Assembly (NCBI RefSeq): GCF_030005555.1
Contig: NZ_JASCQG010000004.1
Coordinates: 62,001 to 126,000 of the forward strand
Origin: Empedobacter sedimenti
GTDB lineage: Bacteria; Bacteroidota; Bacteroidia; Flavobacteriales; Weeksellaceae
Direction of reading: 5' to 3'
Length of the DNA stretch: 64,000 nt
In this document: positions 16,050 to 24,828 of the stretch, one piece after another
Layout: each line of letters starts with the position of its first letter
Numbering within the stretch: the first letter of the stretch is position 1
Position numbers and translations under genes: made by a program
Notes under the pieces: generated by a model
What the model was told of the DNA's origin: nothing
Database searches by the model: none
Seen by the model: the letters and a program-made list of their open reading frames with translations, nothing else

Positions 16050-16071
16050 AATATTACTGATCAGTGATATT
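16050..16071 (+). repeat. 22-bp near-perfect palindrome at the predicted transcription start
   Basis: Arms AATATTACTGA and TCAGTGATATT are reverse complements except for one base pair. The site begins about 8 bases after the -7 element, where a repressor would block initiation. In RNA the mismatch becomes a G-U pair, so it can also be the 5' hairpin of the transcript. Confidence 0.55.
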
Positions 16072-16093
16072 AATTAACACTAATTATGATTTT

Positions 16094-16119
16094 AAGGCTT
16101 CTACCAAGAAGCCTTTTTT
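16094..16119 (+). terminator. Plus-oriented terminator before dinB's 3' end
   Basis: AAGGCTTC and GAAGCCTT pair around a 6-base loop, followed by TTTTTT on the plus strand. On the minus strand only two U follow, so it is a poor terminator for dinB, though its hairpin lies directly after the dinB stop. Confidence 0.7.
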
Positions 16120-16121
16120 AT

Positions 16122-16619
16122 TTAAAACTTTTCTGAATCTGCACTAGGACCATAACTAGAAGGTAATGCAATATCAAGTAAGCGGTAAAATACACCTAAT
16201 TGTGCACGGTGATGCGTAATCTGATTTAAAGCATGACGAATAGCTTCGTATTTTGTGTAATCTGCAAAAACCATTTCACCAGAAGTAATTTTCCAGTTTT
16301 TTGTTAAATCTTCTTCCGTAGCATTATTTAAAATTGAATTACCAGTTTGATAATCTTCGTCTAATTTTTTTAATAACTCTTCTGTTGTTTTAAAGTTGGT
16401 TGGCTTGTAGTCGCCTGCAGCAAAATCTAGTTTATCAGTTTGTAAAACTAATGCTGGCCAAGCAAAAATTTCAACGATATGATTGGATAATGTTGTAATA
16501 TCCATGCTTTTTTCGTGAGGTTTATAATCTGTTTTGTTTTCAGGAAATTTTGCAATGAATTCTTTTGTAATTTGATATTCATTTTGCAATTCGTTTTGTA
16601 ATAACTTGATGATATTCAT
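16122..16619 (-). CDS. DinB-family (DUF664-like) four-helix protein
   Basis: A 165-residue four-helix-bundle protein of the DinB/YfiT group, many of which are metal-binding thiol transferases or of unknown role. The three likely metal His are in TTLSNHIVEIFAWP (after the first helix) and in RHALNQITHHRAQLGVFYR. The sequence begins MNIIKLLQNELQNEYQIT at the ATG at 16619; the frame is open ten codons further up but without a plausible start. It stands alone between the terminator of the repair operon and the candidate small RNA. It is not the E. coli polymerase of the same name. Confidence 0.85.
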   Translation of the reverse strand: MNIIKLLQNELQNEYQITKEFIAKFPENKTDYKPHEKSMDITTLSNHIVEIFAWPALVLQTDKLDFAAGDYKPTNFKTTEELLKKLDEDYQTGNSILNNATEEDLTKNWKITSGEMVFADYTKYEAIRHALNQITHHRAQLGVFYRLLDIALPSSYGPSADSEKF

Positions 16620-16667
16620 ATGTTTTGATTTTGTAGTTTCAAGGTACAATTTTTTGAATTAAATAAT

Positions 16668-16702
16668 AAAAAAAACTGCTTTACTAAATTGTAAAGCAGT
16701 TT
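16668..16702 (-). terminator. Terminator of the RecB-like/uvrC operon
   Basis: AAACTGCTTTAC and GTAAAGCAGTTT form a 12-base stem with a 6-base loop; the minus strand continues with about eight U. It lies 7 bases after the stop of the last gene of the repair operon. Confidence 0.88.
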
Positions 16703-16708
16703 ATATTT

Positions 16709-17149
16709 TTAGATTTCGTCTGTGTATAAATCGATCACAGGACGCGGATCTTTTCGTTTTATTTGCATTAACCAATAAATAAAAATGCCTAAACCATTAC
16801 CAAAAATAATGGCAATAATCCAGATTAATCGATCATCACTTTTAATCAAATTAGGATTTTTTACAGCATGTACAACAAAGTATACAAATGAAATAACTCC
16901 TGTAAAAAAGCTCATCAAAACCAAAAAGATAAAGATGATCAAATTACCCAAAAGTGCACTAAGTAGCGATTTTGAACTTCCCATATGTCCTAATTGCGCA
17001 TCGAGCGTACTAAACATAGAAAAGAAAATTCCAAAATAACTTAACAAGCCAAGTATAAATAATGTAATGGGAACAATGGCCAAAATGGCTTGTAACTTTG
17101 GATTGTTCAGTAGAGACGTTAAATCTCTATCAACGAGTAGATTTTTCAT
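16709..17149 (-). CDS. Small membrane protein with PLDc_N-like segment
   Basis: A 146-residue membrane protein with three hydrophobic segments: ILAIVPITLFILGLLSYFGI, LLGNLIIFIFLVLMSFFTGV and WIIAIIFGNGLGIFIYWLM. The last one, preceded by a charged RLI and followed by basic residues, resembles the phospholipase D nuclease N-terminal (PLDc_N) segment of small bacterial membrane proteins. It overlaps the 3' end of uvrC by 20 bases, so it is the third gene of the repair operon. Whether it has anything to do with repair is unknown. Confidence 0.65.
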   Translation of the reverse strand: MKNLLVDRDLTSLLNNPKLQAILAIVPITLFILGLLSYFGIFFSMFSTLDAQLGHMGSSKSLLSALLGNLIIFIFLVLMSFFTGVISFVYFVVHAVKNPNLIKSDDRLIWIIAIIFGNGLGIFIYWLMQIKRKDPRPVIDLYTDEI

Positions 17150-18935
17150 CAGAAAAATAGTCTTTTACTTTTTTTGCTTTAGATTGTCCTATAACATCTG
17201 TTAATTCTAACAAAGATGCATTTTTTATTCGTTCAACGGACTTAAAAATTGTTAATAATTCTTTAATTGTTTTCGGACCAATGCCTTCTATTTCTTCTAA
17301 AACAGAATTAAATGCATTGTTACTTCGACGATTTCTGTGACGCGTAATTCCAAATCGGTGCGATTCGTCTCGTACATGTTGAAGCACTTTTAACGTTTCC
17401 GAATTTTTGTCCAAATATAATGGATATGGATCGTCTGGATAATAAATTTCTTCCAAACGTTTTGCTATTCCAATCACCGAAATTTTTCCACGCAAACCTA
17501 ATCGATCAATTGATTTTAAAGCCGAGCTTAATTGTCCTTTTCCTCCATCTATCAAAATTAGTTGTGGTAATTCTTCTCCTTCTGCTAAAACTCTGGTGTA
17601 GCGACGTTCAATCATTTCTTCCATTGTGGCAAAATCATTCGGACCTTCAACCGTTTTTACATTAAAAATGCGGTAATCTTTTTTACTTGGTTTACCATTT
17701 TTGAATACAACGCAAGCAGAAACAGGGTTAGTTCCTTGAATGTTAGAGTTGTCAAAACCTTCTATATGCCGAGGTTCTACAGGTAAACGTAAATCAATTT
17801 TCATCTGATTCATGATACGATTGGTATGACGATCAGGATCAACGATTTTGGTTTGTTTAAGTTGTTCTAAACGATAAATTCGCGTATTTTTTAGTGATAA
17901 ATCAATAATATGTTTCTTTTCACCAATTTTCGGAACAGTAATTTTACGATTCGGAATTTCTAAGCTTAACTCGAACGGAACATAAATTTCTTTCGAAGTT
18001 AAATTAAATCGTTCCGAAAAATCAATAATCGCACGTTCTAACAAATCTTCGTCCGTTTCGTCTAATTTCTTTTTCCATTCTTCTGTATGTGACTGAATTA
18101 TTGCACCTTGGTAAATTTTCAAAAAATTGACATACGCATATTCTTCATCAGACGAAATAGAAAAAACGTCTACGTTGCTGATTGTAGGAGAAACTACTGT
18201 CGAACGAGCTTGATAATTTTGTAAAGATTCAATTTTCTCTTTAACAATCTGCGCTTTTTCAAACATCATTTCCGAAGCATATTTCATCATTTTATTGACT
18301 AAATATTGTTTTGCTTCATTAAATTCTCCTTTAAAAATATTTCGAATTGCAGAAATTTGTTCTGCATATTCTTCTTCAGTTTGATAACCTTCACAAGGAC
18401 CTTGACAATTTCCGATGTGATATTCTAAACAGACTTTAAATTTATTATTCTCAATATTTTTCTCGCTCAAATCGTAAGCACATGTTCTGATTTGGTACAA
18501 TTCTTTGATTAAACCTAACAAAACACGCATCATTTTTACGTTAGAGTATGGACCAAAATATTCAGATCCATCTTTGATGATGTTTCGAGTAGAAAAAATA
18601 CGAGGAAAACGTTCGTTTTTGATGCAAATCCATGGATAGGTTTTGTCATCTTTTAATAGAATATTGTAGCGTGGTTGATGTTCTTTAATTAGATTATTCT
18701 CCAGTAACAATGCGTCATATTCAGAATTAACGTTGATGGTTTCGATGTTGTCAATGTTGCTCACTAAAACGCGCAAACGTTTAGAGTCGTGTTGCTTATT
18801 GAAATAAGAATTTACACGACGTTTCAAGTTTTTTGCCTTACCTATATAAAGTAAATCACCTTTTTTGTTGTAATACTGATAAACGCCAGGCGTTTCGGGC
18901 AAACTTGCTAATTTTAGTTTTACATTTTCATTCAT
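17130..18935 (-). CDS. uvrC: Excinuclease ABC subunit C
   Basis: UvrC makes both incisions in nucleotide excision repair. The 601-residue protein has the N-terminal GIY-YIG nuclease (LPETPGVYQYYN, then LLYIGKAKNLKRRVNSYF), a Cys-containing middle region, the UvrB-binding UVR segment near MMFEKAQIVKEKIESLQ, the RNase H-like second nuclease (IEGFDNSNIQGTNPVSACVV), and C-terminal helix-hairpin-helix IEGIGPKTIKELL. The ATG at 18935 lies within the stop of the upstream helicase (TGATG), so a TTG one codon earlier need not be used. The coupling places two DNA-repair enzymes in one transcript. Confidence 0.96.
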   Translation of the reverse strand: MNENVKLKLASLPETPGVYQYYNKKGDLLYIGKAKNLKRRVNSYFNKQHDSKRLRVLVSNIDNIETINVNSEYDALLLENNLIKEHQPRYNILLKDDKTYPWICIKNERFPRIFSTRNIIKDGSEYFGPYSNVKMMRVLLGLIKELYQIRTCAYDLSEKNIENNKFKVCLEYHIGNCQGPCEGYQTEEEYAEQISAIRNIFKGEFNEAKQYLVNKMMKYASEMMFEKAQIVKEKIESLQNYQARSTVVSPTISNVDVFSISSDEEYAYVNFLKIYQGAIIQSHTEEWKKKLDETDEDLLERAIIDFSERFNLTSKEIYVPFELSLEIPNRKITVPKIGEKKHIIDLSLKNTRIYRLEQLKQTKIVDPDRHTNRIMNQMKIDLRLPVEPRHIEGFDNSNIQGTNPVSACVVFKNGKPSKKDYRIFNVKTVEGPNDFATMEEMIERRYTRVLAEGEELPQLILIDGGKGQLSSALKSIDRLGLRGKISVIGIAKRLEEIYYPDDPYPLYLDKNSETLKVLQHVRDESHRFGITRHRNRRSNNAFNSVLEEIEGIGPKTIKELLTIFKSVERIKNASLLELTDVIGQSKAKKVKDYFSDEKSTR

Positions 18936-21900
18936 CAAAATACCTCTACCACATTAATTTTTTGCTGTTCGTCATCAATATAAATCAATATTTTGGATTG
19001 AATTTTATATCCCAAATTTTCAAAAAAATGTGCGTAACGATTTACTTGAAAATGATGATCTAAATCGGGTTGACCAGTTTTGTAATCTATAATTGTACAA
19101 TTATTTTCTGTATCAATAACTACACGATCAGCTCTGAAAATTTGACTTTCTGAATCAATAAAATCACGCTCATTCAAAATTGTCAAACCTTCAGCAAAAT
19201 ATGGAACTAATTTAACATCTTGAAGCAAATTTTGCAAGATATTTTGAAGATGTTCTACATTTTCAGCCGAAATTGTTCCGCGTTGTTTTTCACTTTCTAT
19301 AATTTTTGGTAAATCTTTTTCAGTAACAATTTGTGAAAGAATGGTATGAACTGTATTTCCAAATTCTGTATAAGCTAATTTTTGTTGCGCTTTTTCCGAG
19401 TTTGTGTTAATCACCAAACGTTCGTTCCAATCTGATGAATATATTTTTAGTTCTTCCGAAGTGTTTTCTACTTTTTTTGGATTAGAAATTCGTTCAGCCG
19501 AACCTTTTAAAATTACTTCGTCATCTGTAAATCCTTGTTGTATTACATAATCGTATAAATAATTTGCAATACTTTGTGTTTTTGACGATTCTTTCGGCTT
19601 TTCTGCAATCATATATAATTGCTCTTTTGCACGCGTTGTGGCTACATAAAGTGTATTAATATCGTCTAATTGAGAAAGATTCTCTTCTTCATCAATTTTT
19701 GATTTAATCGCTTCATTTTTGATTAATCTCAAATCATTGTTGATGCCAACATAAAATGTTTCGAACGGATTTTCTTCATCCTTTTGTAATGGAATCCAAA
19801 TCTTAGAATTCTTCGTTTTCCAATCCAAAAAAGGTAAAATTACAACAGGAAATTCTAAACCTTTTGATTTGTGAATCGTCATAATTTGTATCGCATCTAC
19901 ACCTTTTGGTGTTTTGATACTTGCTTTATCTTTTGCTGTTGACCAATATTCTAAAAACGAATTTAAGTCTGATTCATTCTTCGATGAATAATCTAAAATA
20001 ACATCCAAAAAGCTAAGAATATAAGCTGGAGAACGTTCTTGTAAATGTAAAGTTCGAATCGCTTTTTCTGTAAAATCATACAATGAGAGATTTTGATCTT
20101 GTATAAAATCTAATTCTAACCCAATCGAATTAGTTAAGCTTAAAAACTTATTCAATCCGCCTTTCAGCGCTTTTTCTACTGTAATGGTTAAATCATCTGT
20201 TGTGAATAAATTTAGCTCATAAGCGACCATCAAGAATCTGATTTTTGATTGTTCGTCTTGAGGATTAGAAGTGATTTTGAACAAATATTCAATTAATTGA
20301 ATTTCGAAAGAATTTTTTAACAACAAAGCTTCGTTTGAGATGACAACCAAATTATTTTCGGTTAAATATTTTGCTAATAAAATTCCTTGTGCATTACTAC
20401 GAACCAGAATTGCAATATCACTTAAGCTAAAACCATTCGTTAAACATTGATTGATGTAATCTAAAACCAGTTCGAGATTTTTTTCTTTGAATGGATCTTT
20501 TGATCGACCTTCTTGCTCAATAAAATTGATTTTGACAAAACCATTTTTTTGATCGTTTGTCAATTGTTTGTTCCCATTAATGTAGATATCTTGGTATTTT
20601 TCAAGATTTAATTGAGGCGCTATAAAAGAATACAATTCATTGTTAAATTGAATAATATTTTCGTGGCTTCGCCAGTTTTTTTCCAATTCTTCAACAATTA
20701 TTTTTTCTTTCTCTTTTCGTTCAATCAAATCAATCATTTGCTCAGGATTTCCACCACGCCAACGATAAATAGATTGTTTTGCATCACCAACCAACATAAT
20801 GGTATCAGATTGTGCACGAGCATTTTCTACTAACGGATTCAGATTATTCCATTGTAGAGTAGAAGTATCCTGAAATTCATCGATAAAATAATGATTGTAA
20901 CGCGATCCAATTCTTTCGTAAATAAAATTGGCAGGTTGATTTTGTAGGTTTTTACTAATAATTGTATTAAACTCGTTAATCAACAAAACATTAGAATCTT
21001 TTTTGATCGAATCCAACGATTTTTCAACTTCGTTAATTAACGAAATCGATGATATGTTTTTCTGAATTGAAGTTAATAAAATTAAATTATCATTGATTTT
21101 TGCAGCTTGTGTAAATAATGATTTTATCTCAGAAAAAATAGATTCTGCTGTTGCATCTTTCACTTTCGAAAGGTAACCATCTTCCAAAATATCTTTTGTA
21201 TTTGCATCGGTTGGTAAAATCAAACCAAAACCATCAAAGTTTTTTAATTTCTGGAAAAAAGCTGCAATTCCACGACTTTTTCCTGGTAATTCATTAACCG
21301 AAATTCCATTATTTGTAAGCAACTCGAAAAACTCATTTCCAATTGTAATCAAACCATCTTTCAAAGTTTTTATGTCATCAAAAATAACTTTTCGATAACG
21401 AATAAATTCGTCTAACGAAATGTTTTTTAATTTTTCTAAATCTTGTAAATGTCGATCATTCGAAATATCGTTTGTGTCAGAAGAAAGCGTTTTGCGAATA
21501 TCCCACGATTTATTTTCGTCCATATTATCCAACGCAATACGAATCATGGTTTGCGTTAATTTTTCGTCTTCTCCAATTTTTGAATACAATAAATCAACCG
21601 ATTCGTTTATGATTTCAGTTGTGTTCATTTCGACATCAAAATTCATAGACAAACCTAAATCTTGTGCAAATGATTTCATTAACCGAAGATTAAATTTATC
21701 AATTGTAGAAATTGAAAATTTGGAATAATTGTGCAGAATCGCAATCAGAATATTGTACGCTTTTGTCTTGATGACTTCTGGCTTCAAATTTAGTTCAGAA
21801 GCTAATTCAAGAATATATCGATCTTCTTCAGGATTTGGACTTTTGGCAATTTCTTCTAAAGTTTCGATGATACGTTCTTTCATTTCTCCAGCAGCTTTGT

Positions 21901-22045
21901 TGGTAAACGTAATGGCTAAAATATGCTCGAAATGATAATCACTTTCGTTTGTCAATAATAACGAAAGGAACTCCTTAACTAAAGTGTAAGTTTTACCTGC
22001 GCCGGCTGACGCATTGTAAATTTTGAAATCGCCTGTTTGTAACAA
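18935..22045 (-). CDS. RecB/AddA-like UvrD-family helicase-nuclease
   Basis: A 1036-residue ATP-dependent exonuclease subunit for double-strand-break repair. It has Walker A NASAGAGKTYTLVKEF at the very N-terminus, AITFTNKAAGEMKERI, the DEAD-type HYFIDEFQDTSTLQW, VGDAKQSIYRWRGG, the UvrD C-terminal IMTIHKSKGLEFPVVILPF, LYVATTRAKEQLY, and a C-terminal PD-(D/E)xK nuclease with FRADRVVID and IIDYKTGQ. No ATG lies between an upstream in-frame stop and Walker A, so the start is the TTG at 22045 (second codon Leu). Homologs begin at the same place. The AddB/RecC-like partner is not adjacent. Confidence 0.9.
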   Translation of the reverse strand: MLQTGDFKIYNASAGAGKTYTLVKEFLSLLLTNESDYHFEHILAITFTNKAAGEMKERIIETLEEIAKSPNPEEDRYILELASELNLKPEVIKTKAYNILIAILHNYSKFSISTIDKFNLRLMKSFAQDLGLSMNFDVEMNTTEIINESVDLLYSKIGEDEKLTQTMIRIALDNMDENKSWDIRKTLSSDTNDISNDRHLQDLEKLKNISLDEFIRYRKVIFDDIKTLKDGLITIGNEFFELLTNNGISVNELPGKSRGIAAFFQKLKNFDGFGLILPTDANTKDILEDGYLSKVKDATAESIFSEIKSLFTQAAKINDNLILLTSIQKNISSISLINEVEKSLDSIKKDSNVLLINEFNTIISKNLQNQPANFIYERIGSRYNHYFIDEFQDTSTLQWNNLNPLVENARAQSDTIMLVGDAKQSIYRWRGGNPEQMIDLIERKEKEKIIVEELEKNWRSHENIIQFNNELYSFIAPQLNLEKYQDIYINGNKQLTNDQKNGFVKINFIEQEGRSKDPFKEKNLELVLDYINQCLTNGFSLSDIAILVRSNAQGILLAKYLTENNLVVISNEALLLKNSFEIQLIEYLFKITSNPQDEQSKIRFLMVAYELNLFTTDDLTITVEKALKGGLNKFLSLTNSIGLELDFIQDQNLSLYDFTEKAIRTLHLQERSPAYILSFLDVILDYSSKNESDLNSFLEYWSTAKDKASIKTPKGVDAIQIMTIHKSKGLEFPVVILPFLDWKTKNSKIWIPLQKDEENPFETFYVGINNDLRLIKNEAIKSKIDEEENLSQLDDINTLYVATTRAKEQLYMIAEKPKESSKTQSIANYLYDYVIQQGFTDDEVILKGSAERISNPKKVENTSEELKIYSSDWNERLVINTNSEKAQQKLAYTEFGNTVHTILSQIVTEKDLPKIIESEKQRGTISAENVEHLQNILQNLLQDVKLVPYFAEGLTILNERDFIDSESQIFRADRVVIDTENNCTIIDYKTGQPDLDHHFQVNRYAHFFENLGYKIQSKILIYIDDEQQKINVVEVF

Positions 22046-22116
22046 ATTCTGAATTTTTAGGAAAGTTAAACAATCTTCTCAAAAGTATAAAATCAGAAAG
22101 ACAAAATATGACGCAA

Positions 22117-22149
22117 TAAAAAAAGGAAGCGATTAAAGCTTCCTTTTTT
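22117..22149 (-). terminator. Terminator between an OMP gene and the helicase-nuclease
   Basis: AAAAAAGGAAGC and GCTTCCTTTTTT pair around a 7-base loop; U-runs exist on both strands. It ends the OMP transcript read from the minus strand. Confidence 0.85.
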
Positions 22150-22184
22150 GTTATAAAATTTAAAAGAATTTGAGAATCTAAATT

Positions 22185-22805
22185 TTAGAAAGTGTATTTG
22201 ATTCCGATTTTAACTCCGTTATCAACACCTGAATTTAATCCAAAGTTGAAAGAGTTAGCTGAATCTCCATCTTTTGGTTTTGTAGAACTCCATCCTAATA
22301 AACCGAAAGCTGCTTCTAAAGACCAGTTATCAGATAAATAGTAATCTAAACCTGTAGCAACTTGAACACCAATGTTAGTGTATTTTGCTTCACCAGTAGT
22401 TGTAGTGTTACCTAAAGAAGTTTCTGAAGTGTTTTTACCAAATCCTAAAGGAACAGATAATTCACCAAAAACGAATAAGTTTTTTGCTACACCCCAGTAT
22501 TTTCTTGCGAAAGGTTTAACAACAAATAAGTTCTCTTTTTGAGTATTTGTAACATTGTTTACTTCGCTTTCGTTTTTGCTACCGATGTAACCGATACCTA
22601 AACCTAAAGCAACGTCTTCAGAAACAAAGTTTCCTACTTGTGGTACAATGCTGTAAGATTGTGTGTTACCTTCGTTAGAAGAGTTGTAACCAGCTTGTCC
22701 CATAATAAACCATCTTCCGTCTAAAGAAACTCCATTGTCGTTTTCTTGTGCAAATGCGTTAGCACCTAAGATAAGTAGTGATGCAGATAAGATTAATTTT
22801 TTCAT
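22185..22805 (-). CDS. Outer-membrane beta-barrel protein
   Basis: A 206-residue protein with signal peptide MKKLILSASLLILGANAFAQ and an eight-strand-type barrel: alternating aromatic and small residues (GRWFIMGQAGYNSSN, DVALGLGIGYIGSKN, WSLEAAFGLLGWSS) and a C-terminal GVKIGIKYTF ending in Phe, the usual sorting signal for the Bam complex. Such barrels are common in Bacteroidota; the role is unknown. It is a single-gene unit with a promoter at 22828-22859 and terminators on both sides. Confidence 0.82.
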   Translation of the reverse strand: MKKLILSASLLILGANAFAQENDNGVSLDGRWFIMGQAGYNSSNEGNTQSYSIVPQVGNFVSEDVALGLGIGYIGSKNESEVNNVTNTQKENLFVVKPFARKYWGVAKNLFVFGELSVPLGFGKNTSETSLGNTTTTGEAKYTNIGVQVATGLDYYLSDNWSLEAAFGLLGWSSTKPKDGDSANSFNFGLNSGVDNGVKIGIKYTF

Positions 22806-22827
22806 ATTTATAAGTTTAAATTTTTTC

Positions 22828-22859
22828 CAAAGATATATTGAGTTTTACATATATTACAA
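22828..22859 (-). promoter_or_regulatory. Promoter of the 206-residue OMP gene
   Basis: The minus strand has TATCTTTG (22835-22828) as a full TAnnTTTG match and TTG at 22859-22857 as the -33 part, with 21 bases between. The -7 element is 22 bases before the ATG. Confidence 0.5.
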
Positions 22860-22903
22860 TGATTATAAACATATATTAAACGTTTAAATTCGGTTGTCTT
22901 GAA

Positions 22904-22938
22904 TAAAAAAAGGAAGCTAATGAGAAAACTTCCTTTTT
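22904..22938 (-). terminator. Terminator of the blaI-blaR1 unit
   Basis: AAAAAGGAAG and CTTCCTTTTT pair around a 12-base loop, with U-runs on both strands. It lies 100 bases after the stop of the M56 peptidase gene. The GGAAG stem resembles the one at 22117-22149, so near-identical hairpins flank the OMP gene. Confidence 0.7.
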
Positions 22939-23037
22939 AATATTAATGTTATAAAATTGTACTATTTAGAAAAAATAGATTTGATATAAAAACATTTTAA
23001 ACACAAAAATATTGTATTGATTATGTTTAAATTAATG

Positions 23038-24825
23038 TTAATTATTTTTTTCTTGACGTTTTAGTTCACGTTGTTGTTTTTCTACTTCTTTCAACATTTT
23101 TTTAGTGTTTGCTTCTTGCAATTGTAACGATTTCTTTCTCAATTCCAGAGCGTTATTCAGACTTAAGTTGTTTTCATTGTAAGAAGATTCAACTCTAAAT
23201 TTTTCAACTTTTTTTATTTCACTTTCGTTTTTAAAATCCTTTGGGTCTATTTTATAAGTACCAAGTGTTTTAATTTGATTTTTATTTGTTGGTTGTACAG
23301 TTATAGACCATGGATTTTTGTTCGATTTTACATCATTTAATGTAGCTTTTCCTACTTGTTTTACTAAATATCGATCATCGATTTCTACATTGAGTATTTT
23401 ATGCTCAACTCCATTTTTATCAGTGTAAACAGAATAACCATCTTTTAACTCTACATTTTTTATGTCAACTCCATTAAAATTGATACTTTTAAGAGTTATA
23501 TTATTTTTCTCTTTAAAAGTAGAAGTTACTTTAACATCTTTTGCTTTTGGTAAAGCACTATTCAGAATACGAACAACACCAGAATCTTTTTTTACAATCT
23601 CAATGTAACCATCTTCCTTGTTAACAAACATTTTTTCGATGTCTTTTGCATTAATTTGTTGTAAAATTTTACCATCATTATCATATAAAATGACAGGATT
23701 TGTAGCTTTTTTTAAGACAATATCTTTTATTTTGATCGAATCATTCAAAATAATATCACCAGCATCATTCAGAATAATTTTATTTTGAGGATTTTTTTTA
23801 AGAATTGTTTTTAACTCCTCCTTCGTCATTGTTCTACCTTCTTTAGATAGATTTTTGATGATAGTATCGGTATTAATTGTGTTAGTTTCTGGTCCAAAGA
23901 TTCTATCTGCTTGAGATTTCACAGGTTTATCCAATGCCTTTTCTACTTTTTGAGCACTTTTTTCAACTTCTTGCGCAAACGATTTTTGACTAAAAAGAAC
24001 AAAAGCACTCAATATAAAAGGCAACGAAGCAAAAGAAAGGATTTTTACTTTTCGTTTTGATGTATTTTTCGTCATCATAAGTAGGCGTTTTTTGGTTAGA
24101 ATAAAATTGAAATTACTCGCCATCATCGACGGATTTTGTGTTGCAATACAATCCAAAATTTGATGTTGATAGGTTTTTAAATCAGAGTTTCTTTGTAAAA
24201 CATATTCATCTGCCAAAAACTCATGATTTAGTTTGATTGATTTTTTATAGAAATAAATAAATGGATTGAACCAAAAAAGAATTTGAAAAATCTCTATCAA
24301 CAAAATATCCAAACTATGCTTCTGAATACAATGTGCTTTTTCGTGATCAATTAAGTTTTGATGTAAACTTTTCAGTTGTTTTTTGGGAATGAAAATATAA
24401 TTCCAAAAACTATATGGCTGAATAGATTCTAAATCAAGAATGTAAGTAATTTCTTGATCTTTAATTTTTTCTTCTGTTTTAATTTTAAAAATCAATTCGT
24501 ATAAATTGTAAACGAATCTTGCCAAAAGTAAGAATCCAATTATATAATAGCTAAAATTTAGAATATCACCAAAATTGATTCCTTTTTCTTGTTGCAACAA
24601 TTCAGGATTTTGCATTAAAAAAGCTAAAAGTTCGGGTGAAATATTTGTTTCTTGTGCTGTAATTGGTAAATTGATTTTATAAAAAGGTGCAACCAACGAA
24701 AATATCAACGAAAACAATAAATAAAATCGGTTGATTTTATACATACTTTCGCGTTCCAGAAAAAGTTTATAAAACGAATATAAAAATCCGGAACAAAGAA
24801 TAAATTTTATAAAAAAAGCAATCAT
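23038..24825 (-). CDS. BlaR1/MecR1-type M56 membrane metallopeptidase (sensor)
   Basis: A 595-residue sensor-protease. The first 290 residues are the M56 part: four membrane segments, the zinc motif in LIDHEKAHCIQKHSLD (HExxH form HEKAH), and the third-ligand region KLNHEFLADEYVLQ. A last membrane segment (ILSFASLPFILSAFVLFSQ) leads to a periplasmic region of about 300 residues that has no penicillin-binding domain. It has repeated beta-strand units (ILNDAGDIILNDSIKIKD) and a C-terminal Lys/Glu coiled stretch. The ligand is therefore unlikely to be a beta-lactam bound as in BlaR1. The gene follows blaI after 3 bases; the pair should sense a signal and relieve BlaI repression by proteolysis. 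Confidence 0.85.
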   Translation of the reverse strand: MIAFFIKFILCSGFLYSFYKLFLERESMYKINRFYLLFSLIFSLVAPFYKINLPITAQETNISPELLAFLMQNPELLQQEKGINFGDILNFSYYIIGFLLLARFVYNLYELIFKIKTEEKIKDQEITYILDLESIQPYSFWNYIFIPKKQLKSLHQNLIDHEKAHCIQKHSLDILLIEIFQILFWFNPFIYFYKKSIKLNHEFLADEYVLQRNSDLKTYQHQILDCIATQNPSMMASNFNFILTKKRLLMMTKNTSKRKVKILSFASLPFILSAFVLFSQKSFAQEVEKSAQKVEKALDKPVKSQADRIFGPETNTINTDTIIKNLSKEGRTMTKEELKTILKKNPQNKIILNDAGDIILNDSIKIKDIVLKKATNPVILYDNDGKILQQINAKDIEKMFVNKEDGYIEIVKKDSGVVRILNSALPKAKDVKVTSTFKEKNNITLKSINFNGVDIKNVELKDGYSVYTDKNGVEHKILNVEIDDRYLVKQVGKATLNDVKSNKNPWSITVQPTNKNQIKTLGTYKIDPKDFKNESEIKKVEKFRVESSYNENNLSLNNALELRKKSLQLQEANTKKMLKEVEKQQRELKRQEKNN

Positions 24826-24828
24826 ACG

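Larger units (their letters stand above)
16049..16119 (+). ncRNA. Candidate small RNA of about 70 nt
   Basis: Transcription from the promoter at 16011-16042 should start near 16049 and end in the U-run at 16114-16119, giving a transcript of about 70 nt with two hairpins. The first is a 9-base-pair stem (one G-U) with a GAUC loop; the second is the terminator. gcvT already ended at 15858-15890, so the second plus-oriented terminator needs its own transcript. A 16-codon frame (MILRLLPRSLFYLKLF) runs through the terminator and is probably not translated. The RNA is inferred from layout only; no known sRNA family is recognised. Confidence 0.4.

Noticed and set aside
22117-22938. Similar GGAAGC hairpins on both sides of the 206-residue OMP gene as ends of a mobile unit
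   Set aside because: The loops differ and the arms are typical terminator stems with flanking A/T runs; GGAAGC also occurs in the gcvT terminator, so it is not specific to this gene.
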